Shown: positions 1-10,100 of the stretch, one piece after another
Position numbering within the stretch: the first letter of the stretch is position 1
Layout: each line of letters begins with the position of its first letter
Source: Polaribacter aestuariivivens
Lineage (GTDB): Bacteria; Bacteroidota; Bacteroidia; Flavobacteriales; Flavobacteriaceae
Reading direction: 5' to 3'
DNA: 64,000 nt
Assembly: GCF_005885675.1 (NCBI RefSeq)
Contig: NZ_VANR01000003.1
Span: 248,001-312,000, forward strand
Position numbers and translations under genes: made by a program
The notes under the pieces: generated by a model
What the model saw: only the letters and a program-made list of their open reading frames with translations
Database searches by the model: none
Told to the model about the DNA's origin: nothing

Positions 1-2267
1 TTTATTTTGATACCAAATACAACCTGATTAAATACAATAAGGAAACTCAAAAATTTGAAGAACTAAACAAACAAACTTATGATGATGGTGTCGTAGAATC
101 GATATCTTTTTGTCAAGAGGAAGATAAAATAGGGTTTTTAAGAAAAACAAATGCCGATTATAAAATAAATATTTACAAAATCGCAAATAAATCCTATCAA
201 CTAGAACAACAAATTACTACAGAATTCTTACCAAATATTACTTACAGAGACATAAATAAAGATTTAGCAGTTTTATATCAAAATCAATTAGAATTGTATT
301 TTTTTGAGGATAGTAAAATAAAAACATTTCTAAAAGACAAAAGTATAAGAGCCATCAATCAATTATCTGAAAAAAAATATATAGTTTCTACAGATTCAGA
401 GGGTTTTTATGAGGTTGATGTAGAGAAAGGAACAGAAAAAGAAATTCAATTTTCACTAAATAATAACATACAAAGAATTGATTTTCCCAGAGATATTACA
501 ATGCAAGATTCTATATTTATAACAAATGATGTAGATAATATTTACCATATTGATAAAAACTACAAGATAATTGCTAAAAATAATACAAAGCAAAACGCGA
601 TAGAAGTTATAAAATTGAGAGACACTATTTTTATTGGTGGTAGACATGGAGGAATTTTTAAATATAGTATTAAAGGAAGAACATCAACAGAAATAAAAAA
701 TACACAAAGTATTTCTGTAAAAGAATTTGCAAGCAACCGAAACAAAATATTTGCAACTACTTCTGCAGGAATATTAAAATACGAAAACGGAAATACTACT
801 CTTTCTGAATATAATAATGTAAAAACAGAAGATTTATTGGCTATAAAATACAGTGAATATTATGGAGTTTTAGTAACCACAAAGTATGGAAAAATTTATC
901 AATTAAATGAAGAGAGCAATACATTAAACTTATTTTATGAAGATCAATTAGAAACCTCTATTGTTGGTATTGTCATAGATGATGATAAAAAATTATGGCT
1001 AAATACCTACACAGGTATTGTTTCTTTTAATCCTGAAAATAAAGAAACAAAAAGATACACCAAAAAAGAAGGCGTATATGAATTAGAAGGAAATAGATAC
1101 AGTACTTTTAAAGATAATAAAGGAAATATTTTTATAGGAAGCTACAAAGGAGTAAGCTATTTTAGTCCAAAAGAATTAGAAGAAAATACCCTTCAATTAA
1201 GACCTATATTTAGTTCAATTTCTTCCTTCAACACGCAAAAAAATGAGTGGGAAAAAAAAGAAGCACCTAAAGAACTATCTGAATTAAAAGAGTTAGTGCT
1301 GCCAGCATCAAACCAAAGATTTAGTGCATCAGTTTCTGTTTTAGGCATTATAAATCCTAAAGATGTAAAATACAGATACAGACTAGTAACTGATGATGAA
1401 AAATATAATTGGACTCGTTTGTACAGTGGAAATGAAATCGTGTATTCTAATTTAGCCTCAGGAAAATATACACTGCAAATAGAAGCACTTACTTTAGCTA
1501 ATCAAAAAATAGGAGAAACACTGCAGTTAACAATTGTTTCCAATCAAATTTTTTACAAAACATGGTGGTTTGTAGCGCTTTTAATTTTAGGAATTACGCT
1601 TTTCTTTACGTATTTAATGAGACAATTTAAAGCCAAACAAATTTTAATTACTCAAAATAAAATAGCCATTAACGAATCAAAAACTAAAGAAGCTATGATG
1701 ATAGAAATTCATCATCGTATAAAAAATAATCTGCAAGTAGTTTCTGGTTTGTTAAGCCTACAAGCATTTAATAGCGATAATTTAGAACTTAAAGCAAAAT
1801 TACAAGATAGCCAAAGCAGAATAGATTCTATTGCAGGTATTCATGATATTTTATACAAAACAGACAATCAAGAAGAAATTTTAGTTGCACAGTATTTTAA
1901 AGAAATTATAGAGTATAACAAAACAGTTTTTCCATTAAAAGTTGATTTTGAATTAGAAATCGACCCTGTAAGTTTAATGATGGACAAGGCAATTCCTTTA
2001 GCATTAATTTTTAATGAACTCATCATTAACTCATACAAGCACGCATTTCATCAAACTCAAGAGCCAAAAATTAAGATTAGTTTTAAAGAAGAATATAAAG
2101 ACTATATGTTTTCTTACCAAGATAATGGTGTTTTCGACGAAACGAAAGATAAAAAGTCGTCAATGGGAAATAAAATTATTGCTATGATGATTTCTCAATT
2201 AAAAGGAATTAAATCAAATGAGAATAGTACTCATTTTAACATCAAAATAAAGTTCCCTAAAAAATAG
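1..2267 (+). CDS. propeller-sensor histidine kinase, 5' partial
   Basis: Membrane sensor kinase that should autophosphorylate and pass phosphate to the response regulator encoded next. The reading frame is open from base 3, so the true start lies outside the window; 754 residues are visible. Bases 1-1200 encode repeats of the two-component-regulator beta-propeller type (for example KLWLNTYTGIVSF and GNIFIGSYKGVSYF). A Y_Y_Y-type beta-sandwich follows at about 1290-1540, then one membrane helix (about 1555-1615). A HisKA_2-type dimerisation region (HHRIKNNLQVVSGLL, about 1708-1755) carries the phosphoacceptor histidine, and a HATPase domain has N-box FNELIINSYKHAF and a DNG motif. The G-boxes are divergent (DNGVFDE instead of DNGxG), so activity is likely but not certain. 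The stop is 88 bp before the regulator gene, which supports a cognate pair. The ligand is unknown. Confidence 0.9.
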   Translation, partial: YFDTKYNLIKYNKETQKFEELNKQTYDDGVVESISFCQEEDKIGFLRKTNADYKINIYKIANKSYQLEQQITTEFLPNITYRDINKDLAVLYQNQLELYFFEDSKIKTFLKDKSIRAINQLSEKKYIVSTDSEGFYEVDVEKGTEKEIQFSLNNNIQRIDFPRDITMQDSIFITNDVDNIYHIDKNYKIIAKNNTKQNAIEVIKLRDTIFIGGRHGGIFKYSIKGRTSTEIKNTQSISVKEFASNRNKIFATTSAGILKYENGNTTLSEYNNVKTEDLLAIKYSEYYGVLVTTKYGKIYQLNEESNTLNLFYEDQLETSIVGIVIDDDKKLWLNTYTGIVSFNPENKETKRYTKKEGVYELEGNRYSTFKDNKGNIFIGSYKGVSYFSPKELEENTLQLRPIFSSISSFNTQKNEWEKKEAPKELSELKELVLPASNQRFSASVSVLGIINPKDVKYRYRLVTDDEKYNWTRLYSGNEIVYSNLASGKYTLQIEALTLANQKIGETLQLTIVSNQIFYKTWWFVALLILGITLFFTYLMRQFKAKQILITQNKIAINESKTKEAMMIEIHHRIKNNLQVVSGLLSLQAFNSDNLELKAKLQDSQSRIDSIAGIHDILYKTDNQEEILVAQYFKEIIEYNKTVFPLKVDFELEIDPVSLMMDKAIPLALIFNELIINSYKHAFHQTQEPKIKISFKEEYKDYMFSYQDNGVFDETKDKKSSMGNKIIAMMISQLKGIKSNENSTHFNIKIKFPKK

Positions 2268-2275
2268 TTTTTCAT

Positions 2276-2304
2276 TTCACGACAAAAAATTTGAATTCAC
2301 GACA
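2276..2304. promoter_or_regulatory. paired direct repeat, putative LytTR-binding site A
   Basis: Two exact TTCACGACA copies at 2276-2284 and 2296-2304 are 20 bp apart, so they lie on one face of the helix. LytTR regulators are known to bind two direct repeats of about 9 bp at roughly this spacing, and the reverse complement TGTCGTGAA resembles their consensus. The site lies just upstream of the LytTR regulator gene, suggesting autoregulation. The repeats are seen directly; binding is inferred. Confidence 0.6.
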
Positions 2305-2355
2305 TTTTTATCTAAAAAAAATAAAATAATACTATTTTTCAGAAAATTTATATAA

Positions 2356-3024
2356 ATGAGTCCTTTAAAGGTATATATTTTAGAAGATGAAATAATAACC
2401 CAAGAAGTATTGGTAAACACATTAACTTCTTTGGAGTGTAATGTTTGTGGAGTAAACACAAATGCAGAAGATGCGCTTTCAGAAATACAAGAATTAGAGC
2501 CCGATCTTGTTTTTTTAGACATAAAAGTAGCGGGTGAAAAAACAGGTGTTTGGTTGGCAAACCAAATCAATATTCCTTTTATCTATTTATCGGCTTTTAA
2601 TGACAAGAGCAACGTAAAAGATGCAGCACAAACAAATCCTATAAGTTATTTACAAAAACCATTTAGAGAAAAAGACGTATTTATTGCATTACAATTAGCA
2701 AAAAATAAAATAAATCTTAAAAAAGAAATTGTATCTATAGAGAACAATTATAAAGTAAAAATTAAGGTAGATGATATTTTATATGCCAAAAAAGAAGACC
2801 ATTATTTTGAAGTTTACCTAAACAATAATCAAAAAAAATTAGTTCGTGCTACTGTAGATGAATTTTTAGATATGGTAACACCAGATTTTATTCAAATTCA
2901 TCGCTCTTTTGTAGTGCATAAAAAATACGTTACTGGTTTTTCTAACAAAACCATAAAAATTAAAGAAACAAAACTTCCTGTTTCTAACTCCTTCATTTCT
3001 AGAGTGGCAGATTTTCTAGAGTAG
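2356..3024 (+). CDS. LytTR-family response regulator
   Basis: Transcription factor expected to be phosphorylated by the adjacent kinase. Residues 1-115 form a CheY-like receiver with acidic pocket E10/D11, phosphoacceptor D55 (LVFLDIKV), switch S79 and conserved K101 (LQKPF). Residues 128-222 form a LytTR DNA-binding domain (DILYAKKEDHYFEVYL, then FIQIHRSFVVHKKYV). The length of 222 residues is normal for a two-domain LytTR regulator. Paired TTCACGACA repeats occur before this gene and again directly after it, before the secreted-protein operon. The simplest reading is a regulator that controls itself and the downstream surface genes. Confidence 0.93.
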   Translation: MSPLKVYILEDEIITQEVLVNTLTSLECNVCGVNTNAEDALSEIQELEPDLVFLDIKVAGEKTGVWLANQINIPFIYLSAFNDKSNVKDAAQTNPISYLQKPFREKDVFIALQLAKNKINLKKEIVSIENNYKVKIKVDDILYAKKEDHYFEVYLNNNQKKLVRATVDEFLDMVTPDFIQIHRSFVVHKKYVTGFSNKTIKIKETKLPVSNSFISRVADFLE

Positions 3025-3042
3025 CCCTTTTATTTTTTTCAT

Positions 3043-3072
3043 TTCACGACAAAAAGTACCCCATTCACGACA
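3043..3072. promoter_or_regulatory. paired direct repeat, putative LytTR-binding site B
   Basis: Exact TTCACGACA copies at 3043-3051 and 3064-3072, 21 bp apart, repeat the arrangement found before the regulator gene. The flanks are similar in both places (CATTTCACGACAAAAA, and ATTCACGACATTTTT). The pair ends four bases before a possible -33 element, a typical position for an activator. It probably controls the operon that starts at 3168. Confidence 0.6.
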
Positions 3073-3076
3073 TTTT

Positions 3077-3108
3077 TTGCATTTTTTAGTATTGATTTCA
3101 CATTTTTG
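3077..3108 (+). promoter_or_regulatory. candidate promoter of the surface-protein operon
   Basis: TTG (3077-3079), 21 bp, then CATTTTTG (3101-3108), a one-base mismatch to the Bacteroidota -7 consensus TAnnTTTG. An imperfect -7 box next to the paired repeats fits activator-dependent transcription. Transcription would start near 3115, about 50 bases before the first gene. Confidence 0.4.
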
Positions 3109-3167
3109 TTAACAAAATTTTAAGTTTTTAAAATAATTTAAAGGGGACTAACTATAAACAAACTACA

Positions 3168-4142
3168 ATGAAATCTTTAAAAATTACGCTATTATTCTTT
3201 TTACTATCTGTTGCTGCTGTTGCACAATCTGGTATGGTTTTTCAAGGAATTGCAAGAGACAATAACAGTGCTGCAATTACAGACAAGTTAATGACATTTA
3301 CGTTTAGAATCACTAAAAGTGATGGTACAGATTTGTACAAAGAAACACAACAAATTAGAACCGATAATTTTGGTGTGTACTCTCACATTATTGGAACAGG
3401 AAACGCAGTAACCAATACATTTGCAAGTGTAAATTTTGATGAGCCAAATCTAAAAGCTATCATCTCAGTAAATAATGATGGTGTAGATACTCAAATTTAC
3501 GATCAACCTTTTTATTACACAGCCTATGCAAAGTATGCACAAAATGGAGTGCCAATAGGTACTGTTGTTGCTTTTATGGGTGATGAAAACAAAATACCAG
3601 ATGGATGGATGATAGCAGATGGTAGAGACATAACAGGAGCACAATACGTAAATTTAAGAAATACTTTAGGTGGTGTAAATAATGTACCTAATTTAAGAGG
3701 TGAATATTTAAAAGGTGCAGGAACATCTATAGATCCTGCATTAATTACTTCGATAAATGTAAGACAGCGTCAAATACAAAATGTGGGTACTCACAACCAT
3801 GGTGTAAATATTAACGGAGCAACAAATAATGATGGGGTTCATAGGCACCAAATTAAGCATTGGAGGAATCATACGCCAAGTGGCACTGATGCTACAGGTT
3901 GGGAAACCGAATTTGGAGGTCAGAGTGAAGGTAATACTGCTTTTTGGGACAACACAGATGTTTCTGCTCACGGAACAAATTTGGGTCACAAATGGGCTTC
4001 TCAAGCACATTCTGCACATCAACATGGTTTTACTGTAAATGGCACTACTGGTCAAAGACAAAACCAAGCTTGGGCAGACAACAGTAATATAGAAAACAGA
4101 CCCGATAGCGTAGGTGTGTACTGGATCATAAGATTTAAATAA
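3168..4142 (+). CDS. secreted phage tail-collar-domain protein
   Basis: Exported protein of unknown function, 324 residues. A signal peptide occupies residues 1-20 (hydrophobic LLFFLLSVAAVAQ). Residues 20-125 form a beta-rich domain resembling the N-terminus of other flavobacterial surface proteins (MVFQGIARD, TFTFRITKSDG). Residues 128-190 match the phage tail-collar fold (PIGTVVAFMGD, PDGWMIADGRDI, PNLRGEYLKGAG). A histidine- and asparagine-rich stretch follows, and the protein ends in RPDSVGVYWIIRFK, as tail-fibre collar proteins do. There is no T9SS sorting domain. It is the first gene after repeat pair B and lies 15 bp before the giant gene, so the two are probably co-transcribed. No other phage gene is nearby. 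A structural or adhesive surface role is an inference. Confidence 0.8.
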   Translation: MKSLKITLLFFLLSVAAVAQSGMVFQGIARDNNSAAITDKLMTFTFRITKSDGTDLYKETQQIRTDNFGVYSHIIGTGNAVTNTFASVNFDEPNLKAIISVNNDGVDTQIYDQPFYYTAYAKYAQNGVPIGTVVAFMGDENKIPDGWMIADGRDITGAQYVNLRNTLGGVNNVPNLRGEYLKGAGTSIDPALITSINVRQRQIQNVGTHNHGVNINGATNNDGVHRHQIKHWRNHTPSGTDATGWETEFGGQSEGNTAFWDNTDVSAHGTNLGHKWASQAHSAHQHGFTVNGTTGQRQNQAWADNSNIENRPDSVGVYWIIRFK

Positions 4143-4157
4143 TTAAATACCCAAGTT

Positions 4158-7100
4158 ATGTATAAAAAACTACTAATTTTTCTAGTAGCTTTTTGGGTAT
4201 TTGGTAACGCATTACATGCCCAAGAGCAAAGTGACCATAAAGGAGCAGTACTCAATGGAGGTGCTGTATTTAAAGACACAGACAAAAATCTGCAAATGCA
4301 ATTTCAAATAGGAGGTTCTTTTTTGTATGATTTAAATAGCAATCAACATTTTAAAGTAGATTTCCCTTTTGGTGTTAATTACGTCCCTAATACCTTTAGC
4401 GAAAACACGTTCGAGGTTTCTAAAGGATATTATGAAGACAACATTAGAATCAGTTGGTCAGTAGGAGCAAATGAAGAGAATATACAGAAGTTTCAAATTT
4501 TTAGAAGACGTTTAGGTGGTCAAGATTCATTTCAGTTAATTGCAACTTTAGGTACAACCGTTTTCGAATACTTAGACACGCAAGTAGAAGGTGGTGTGTT
4601 GTATGAATATAAAGTTTCTGCTTTAGGAATTTCTAATATTGAGCAAAAGTTTGTAACCTTTATAGAAGGTATTGGGTATAGAAGCCCAACAGCGTTTGTA
4701 TCTGGTTCTATTACTTTCGAGGGTGGTAGCCCTGTAAAAGACGTTACTGTATTTGCAGAACCAATTGGTGCAGAAGCAACTAGCGTGGGTACATCAATTC
4801 AATTTACAGATTTTACAGAACATATTCGTTTAAACAATAGATTTACCAATGTATCCGCTCAAAAACTATCTGTACAAGGTTGGTTTGCGCCATCAATAAA
4901 TCAAGAAAATCAAAAACTATTTTACTTCACAGACTCAAATGGTATTGTGTACACATTGTATTTTTATTATGCTCCAGATGGTGCAGGAAAAAAAATAATG
5001 GCAAGATTTACAGAAGGTTCTGCTGTAGTGCATAGTTTTGAATTGCGAAACTCTTATCCAACAGGTAAAATAAATGCCAGAGGAGATGACGTGTTTGCAA
5101 ATATTGCAGATATTACAGATACTACTTTTTTACATGTATCTTTAGTTTTAGAAAACAACTCAATACCTAGAGTTTATATCAATGGTAGAGCTATTAATCA
5201 AACTTATGTTAATGGTGTAAAAACAATAAACGAAGGCGTTTCTTTACCAGTTTTAGAAAATGTTGTTTCAAACAATTATGCAAACACACTTAACTTAAAT
5301 TTTGTAGGTCTTGGTGCTGAATTTGTTGGTTATGTAGATGAATTTAGACTTTGGAGACGAGCATTAAATAATGCCGAAATAAGAAGAGATTATAAAAGGT
5401 ATTTAGATGGTAGCGAATCTGGTTTGGCAATGTATAATCGTATGGACGAAGGTTATGGAAACTTTGCTTATGATTTGTCTAAAACAGGATTCAACTTTCA
5501 CAAAAGAGACTTAGTAAAATCTATTTTTGATTCAGAAAATACAAAATTTTCTGATGTTGTACCTACCAAAGATCAGTTAGGTATTTTTGGTATTACAGAC
5601 GAAGATGGTAGTTATGCCATTTCTGCAATTCCTTATGCAGGTTCTGGAGAACAGTTTAAAATTACACCAAGCTTTGGAGTTCATAAATTTAAACCTGCGA
5701 GTCAAACGTTGTTTTTAGGAAAAGAAGAATCTGTAGTAAATCAGGTAAATTTTGAAGATATATCATCATTCAAATTCAATGGTAAAATTGTTTATGACAC
5801 CAGAGGTGTTTTTAACGATTTGGAAATTACAGATCCAAACTTGCAAAACATCACAGAAATAAGAGAAACAGGTTACAACAAATATTTAGTAAACGGAACC
5901 ACTACCATAGATAAAGGTCAATATTATTATGATGGAGGTTCTGTAGATACAAATACAGGTAATTTAACAGGAGGAACTCTAAAGAGATATCCAGTTTTAG
6001 GAGTTGCAGATGCCAACATTTACATTGATGGTAATTTGGTCTTAGATGAAGATAATCAACCAGTGCTTACAGATGCTGAAGGTAAGTTTTCGATTAACGT
6101 ACCTATTGGAAGACATAAAATAGAAGTAGAAAAACAAGGCCACGTATTTTCATTAAATGGACGCTTTCCACAAAAAACGAACAATGCAGCAACAAATTTA
6201 TTCGACTTTTATGAAGATCAAATCCAAGAACGATGGTTTATAGACGAGACTAGAGTAACTGTTGTTGGTAGAGTTGTGGGTGGAAGAATAGAATCCGAAA
6301 AAGAAATAGGTTTTGGTTTTGATGGTATAAAAAAACATACGAATGAGGTTGCTGAAGGCGAACCAGAAAATATAGAAACCTATAGTTCTGTAAACAATAT
6401 TGGTAAAGCAACAATTACGTTAAAGGGAGATAAAGATTCTAATGATTTAGATTATGTGTTTGAAACCAATGCAGAAACAGGAGAATATAAAATAAAATTA
6501 GTACCATACATTTACAATATAGTGAGTAACACAGGTATTAATATCTTAAGTAATTCTAGCATTAATAGTGAATTTTTAGATAGTGATGAGGTACTAGATT
6601 TTACGCAAATAGCTCAAGAATCTACATCAACCTTTACATCAGAAGATGGTACAGAATATGTTTCAGAACCATATCAATATGTCAAGAGTTTTAGATACAA
6701 TTCTGAGGTTAGTTTAGAATTAATAGAACAACAATACGCAACATCAATTGATGTAGAAAAAATAGTAAATGGTCAAAAAGTAAAAGAATCATTTAAAACC
6801 GATCATTTAAATGAAGCTATTTATTTACAAGCAAGAGAATATGCTTTTGTAATGGAGGTGTCACAAGATTACTTAAATTATGATGCTGATGCAAATAACC
6901 CAATAAGAACGAAGGAATTTTATAACGAAGGTGAATTTAATATTACCAATAATTTAGAATTCGAGCCTTCTGTTGGAAAAATTAACAAGGGTAACAAAGA
7001 GCAATGGGTATATAAATTTACTGCAGGAGATCCAAATATTTCATCCGCAGATAACTTTGAATATTCTATAAATATAAAATATGATTTACCAAACAGCACT

Positions 7101-10100
7101 TCTGTTACGTTGACTTCTAGTGATGATGTGGTGTTTAAAAACAAAGGGATTGTACTAGGTTTTGGAGCTCCAGAAGGTTCTACTTTTGTCACTAGTGCAC
7201 CACAAGTACCATCTATCATTTTAAGAGATCCTCCAGGAACAAGAAGTTTTGCATCAATTACAAAAGGGACAAGCATTACTTTTGAAAGAAGTAGTTCTAA
7301 TTTTACAAATTCAAACTTGTCTGCAAGTCTTAATGTTAGTTTAGGACCTGATGTAGAAATATCAACAGGAATTGGAGTTGCAAAAACCACAAAAATAGAC
7401 GTAACCGCAGATCAAGAATTAGGAGTATCTACTTCTATCTCTAGAGGTAGAGAAGGTGTAGAAACACAAACCTTTACTTTTGAGCAAACTATTTCTACAA
7501 GTGATGACACAGATTTTGTGGGAGCTGCTGGAGATTTATACATTGGTAATGCAACCAACATCAAGTATGGTATTATAAACTCATTACAACTTTTTCATAA
7601 TGCACCAACAGATGCTGGTGTAGGTTCTAGAACATTGCAACTTAAAAACAAAAATGATGAAAATGTAGCTTTACACTTGTACTCTCAAAAAGCAAATATT
7701 ATTGCAGAAGTACCAACAAATACATTTTTCACCTATTCTCAAAAGTTTATTCTAGAAGAATTAATTCCAGATTTAATAGAGAATGCAAAAGTTCAAGAAG
7801 CTAAAGAAGCTGTTGCAACAGAACAAGTAATTCCTTCTTCTAAATATTTGTACGCTCAAGCAGACTTGTGGAAAAGAGTAATTCAAGACAATGAAAGAAG
7901 TAAGTTTAATGCATTAAATAATAAAGCATCCGAAGAAGAAAGAATTAGAAATATCATAGCAAATTCTGGTGTTTCCAATAAAGATGCACTTTATAACTTG
8001 CTAAGACAAAACTTCTCTAAAAATGTTTCTTTAGATAGAGGTGTTCAAGAGATTGTAAACTCAGTATCAACAGTTACCTTAGATAGTAAAAGCTATACAA
8101 AAACGATAGATTTAGATGTAAATATAGCAAGAAGTATGGGAGTTGAAGTTGATGGTGTTGGAGCAACAGCATCATTCAATACAAATGAAGGAACTTCTAA
8201 AACAGAAACAAATAATTTAACATCAGAAAACACAACTACGTTTACTTATACATTAAAAGATAATGATGATAACAATAGAATTTCTGTAGATGTAGTGAAT
8301 TTATTTGATGGTTATGGACCAATTTTCGCATCAAAAGGTGGTGTTACTTCTTGTCCTTACGAGCCAGAAGCAGTATCTTTTTTCTTTAATGATACAAATA
8401 CAGATCCAAACGTTATTGGTACTGGAGGTAAAATATTATCAGAAGCATCAGTATCTTTATACAAACCTGTAATTAGTGTAACTTCAGAAAGATTAACAGG
8501 TATTCCAGAAAGCGATGATGCAGTATTTGTATTAAAATTAAGAAACGATTCGCCTGTTGGGCAAGATTTAGAACATTTCTTATTTATAGAAAATGGTTCT
8601 TTAGGTTTACTAACATCAAATGTAGATGCACAAGGAGTTTCAGTTTATCTACCTTACAATGAGGTTGTTGAATTTCCAGTAATCTTAAAAAAGAATCCTT
8701 CAATAGATACCTATACTTTTGAAAATATAGAAGTGTATTTAGGAGATCCTTGTGATGGAATTAGAGATATTTTGCAGACAAAAAATGCAGAGACAGACCT
8801 CAAAAAATATCCATACATCGCAAAGATTAATTTAAATGTAGAATTCAAAAAATCGTGTAGTAAAGTAACTGTTTCTGCACCAGAAGAAAATTGGGTGTTT
8901 AATAGAAATGAAGCATTTAGCTTAGATGCAAACGGAAAAGTAACGAACAATACATTACCAATTACATTTACAGATTTTAATACAGATTTTGCAGGATTTA
9001 GAAAAATTGAATTGCAATATAGAAATGCAAACGCATCAAACTGGACAAAGTTTAAAGCTTATTATGGTTCACAACAACTAAAAGATGATGCTGGAGATGA
9101 AAATGGTATTGTTATCGAATCACAAAACGAATTTACATTCAATTGGGATATTGTAGGTTCTAAAATTGCTGATGGTAATTATCAAATTAGAGCAGTTGCA
9201 TTTTGTACAGAAAACATTACTTACGAATCAGAAATTATAAACGGTACCATTAATTTAACAGCACCTGTTTTGTTTGGAACTCCACAACCTTCAGATGGAA
9301 TTTTAGACATTGGTGAAGTAATTTCTGTACGTTATAATGAAGCTGTAAATAAAGGAATTACGACTAATATTACTTTAAGAGGATTGCAAAATCAACAATC
9401 CATAGATCACAGTGTTTCTGTAGCTTTAGATGGAAGTAATAATCAAATAGAATTGCCTACTCAAAATTTACAATCCAAAAACTTTACCATTCAGTTTTGG
9501 TTAGATAGCAAAACAACAGGCACTGGTGTTTTATTACAACAAGAAGATGGTCCTAAAATTAGTTTGAATGGAGATAATGTAACTTTTGAGTTAGATGGTG
9601 CATCAGCCACAACAACAATTGGCGCAAATCAATATAATTTCTATTCGTTTATTTATAAAGCAGGAACAAACCCTCAACTAGAAATATTACAGAATGGTAC
9701 TGTTTTAAAAACAGAAACATTAACCAGAGAATTGTCTTTCTCTAACAACAACTCAATATTTATTGGAGGAGCAAATGTTTTAGGTAATATTCATGATATT
9801 AGAATTTGGAGTAAAGCTACAACCCCAGGTTTGGCAACTGCAGAAAAAGATATCACCTTAACAGGAAATGAAGTAAATTTAGTTGGTTATTGGCCATTAA
9901 GTGAAGGACATGGAATTGTAGGTGTAGATAAAGTAAGAAGCAGAAATGCTAAAGTAAATTTATCGTGGACCATAAAACCAAAAGGGCAAGGTTATGAGTT
10001 TAGCAACAATAGTTTCTTAACCTTAGACAATGTTGGTTTTGTACAACCTACAAATTTTGAAGACATCACTCTATCTTTTTGGATAAAAGCAAGTGCTGGA

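Noticed and set aside
3168..4142. Possible prophage remnant because of the tail-collar domain
   Set aside because: A signal peptide is present, composition matches the neighbours, and there are no other phage genes or attachment-like repeats.
6920..7390. Antisense open frame of 156 codons inside the giant surface-protein gene
   Set aside because: No promoter, no recognisable protein pattern, and the forward frame is clearly coding throughout.
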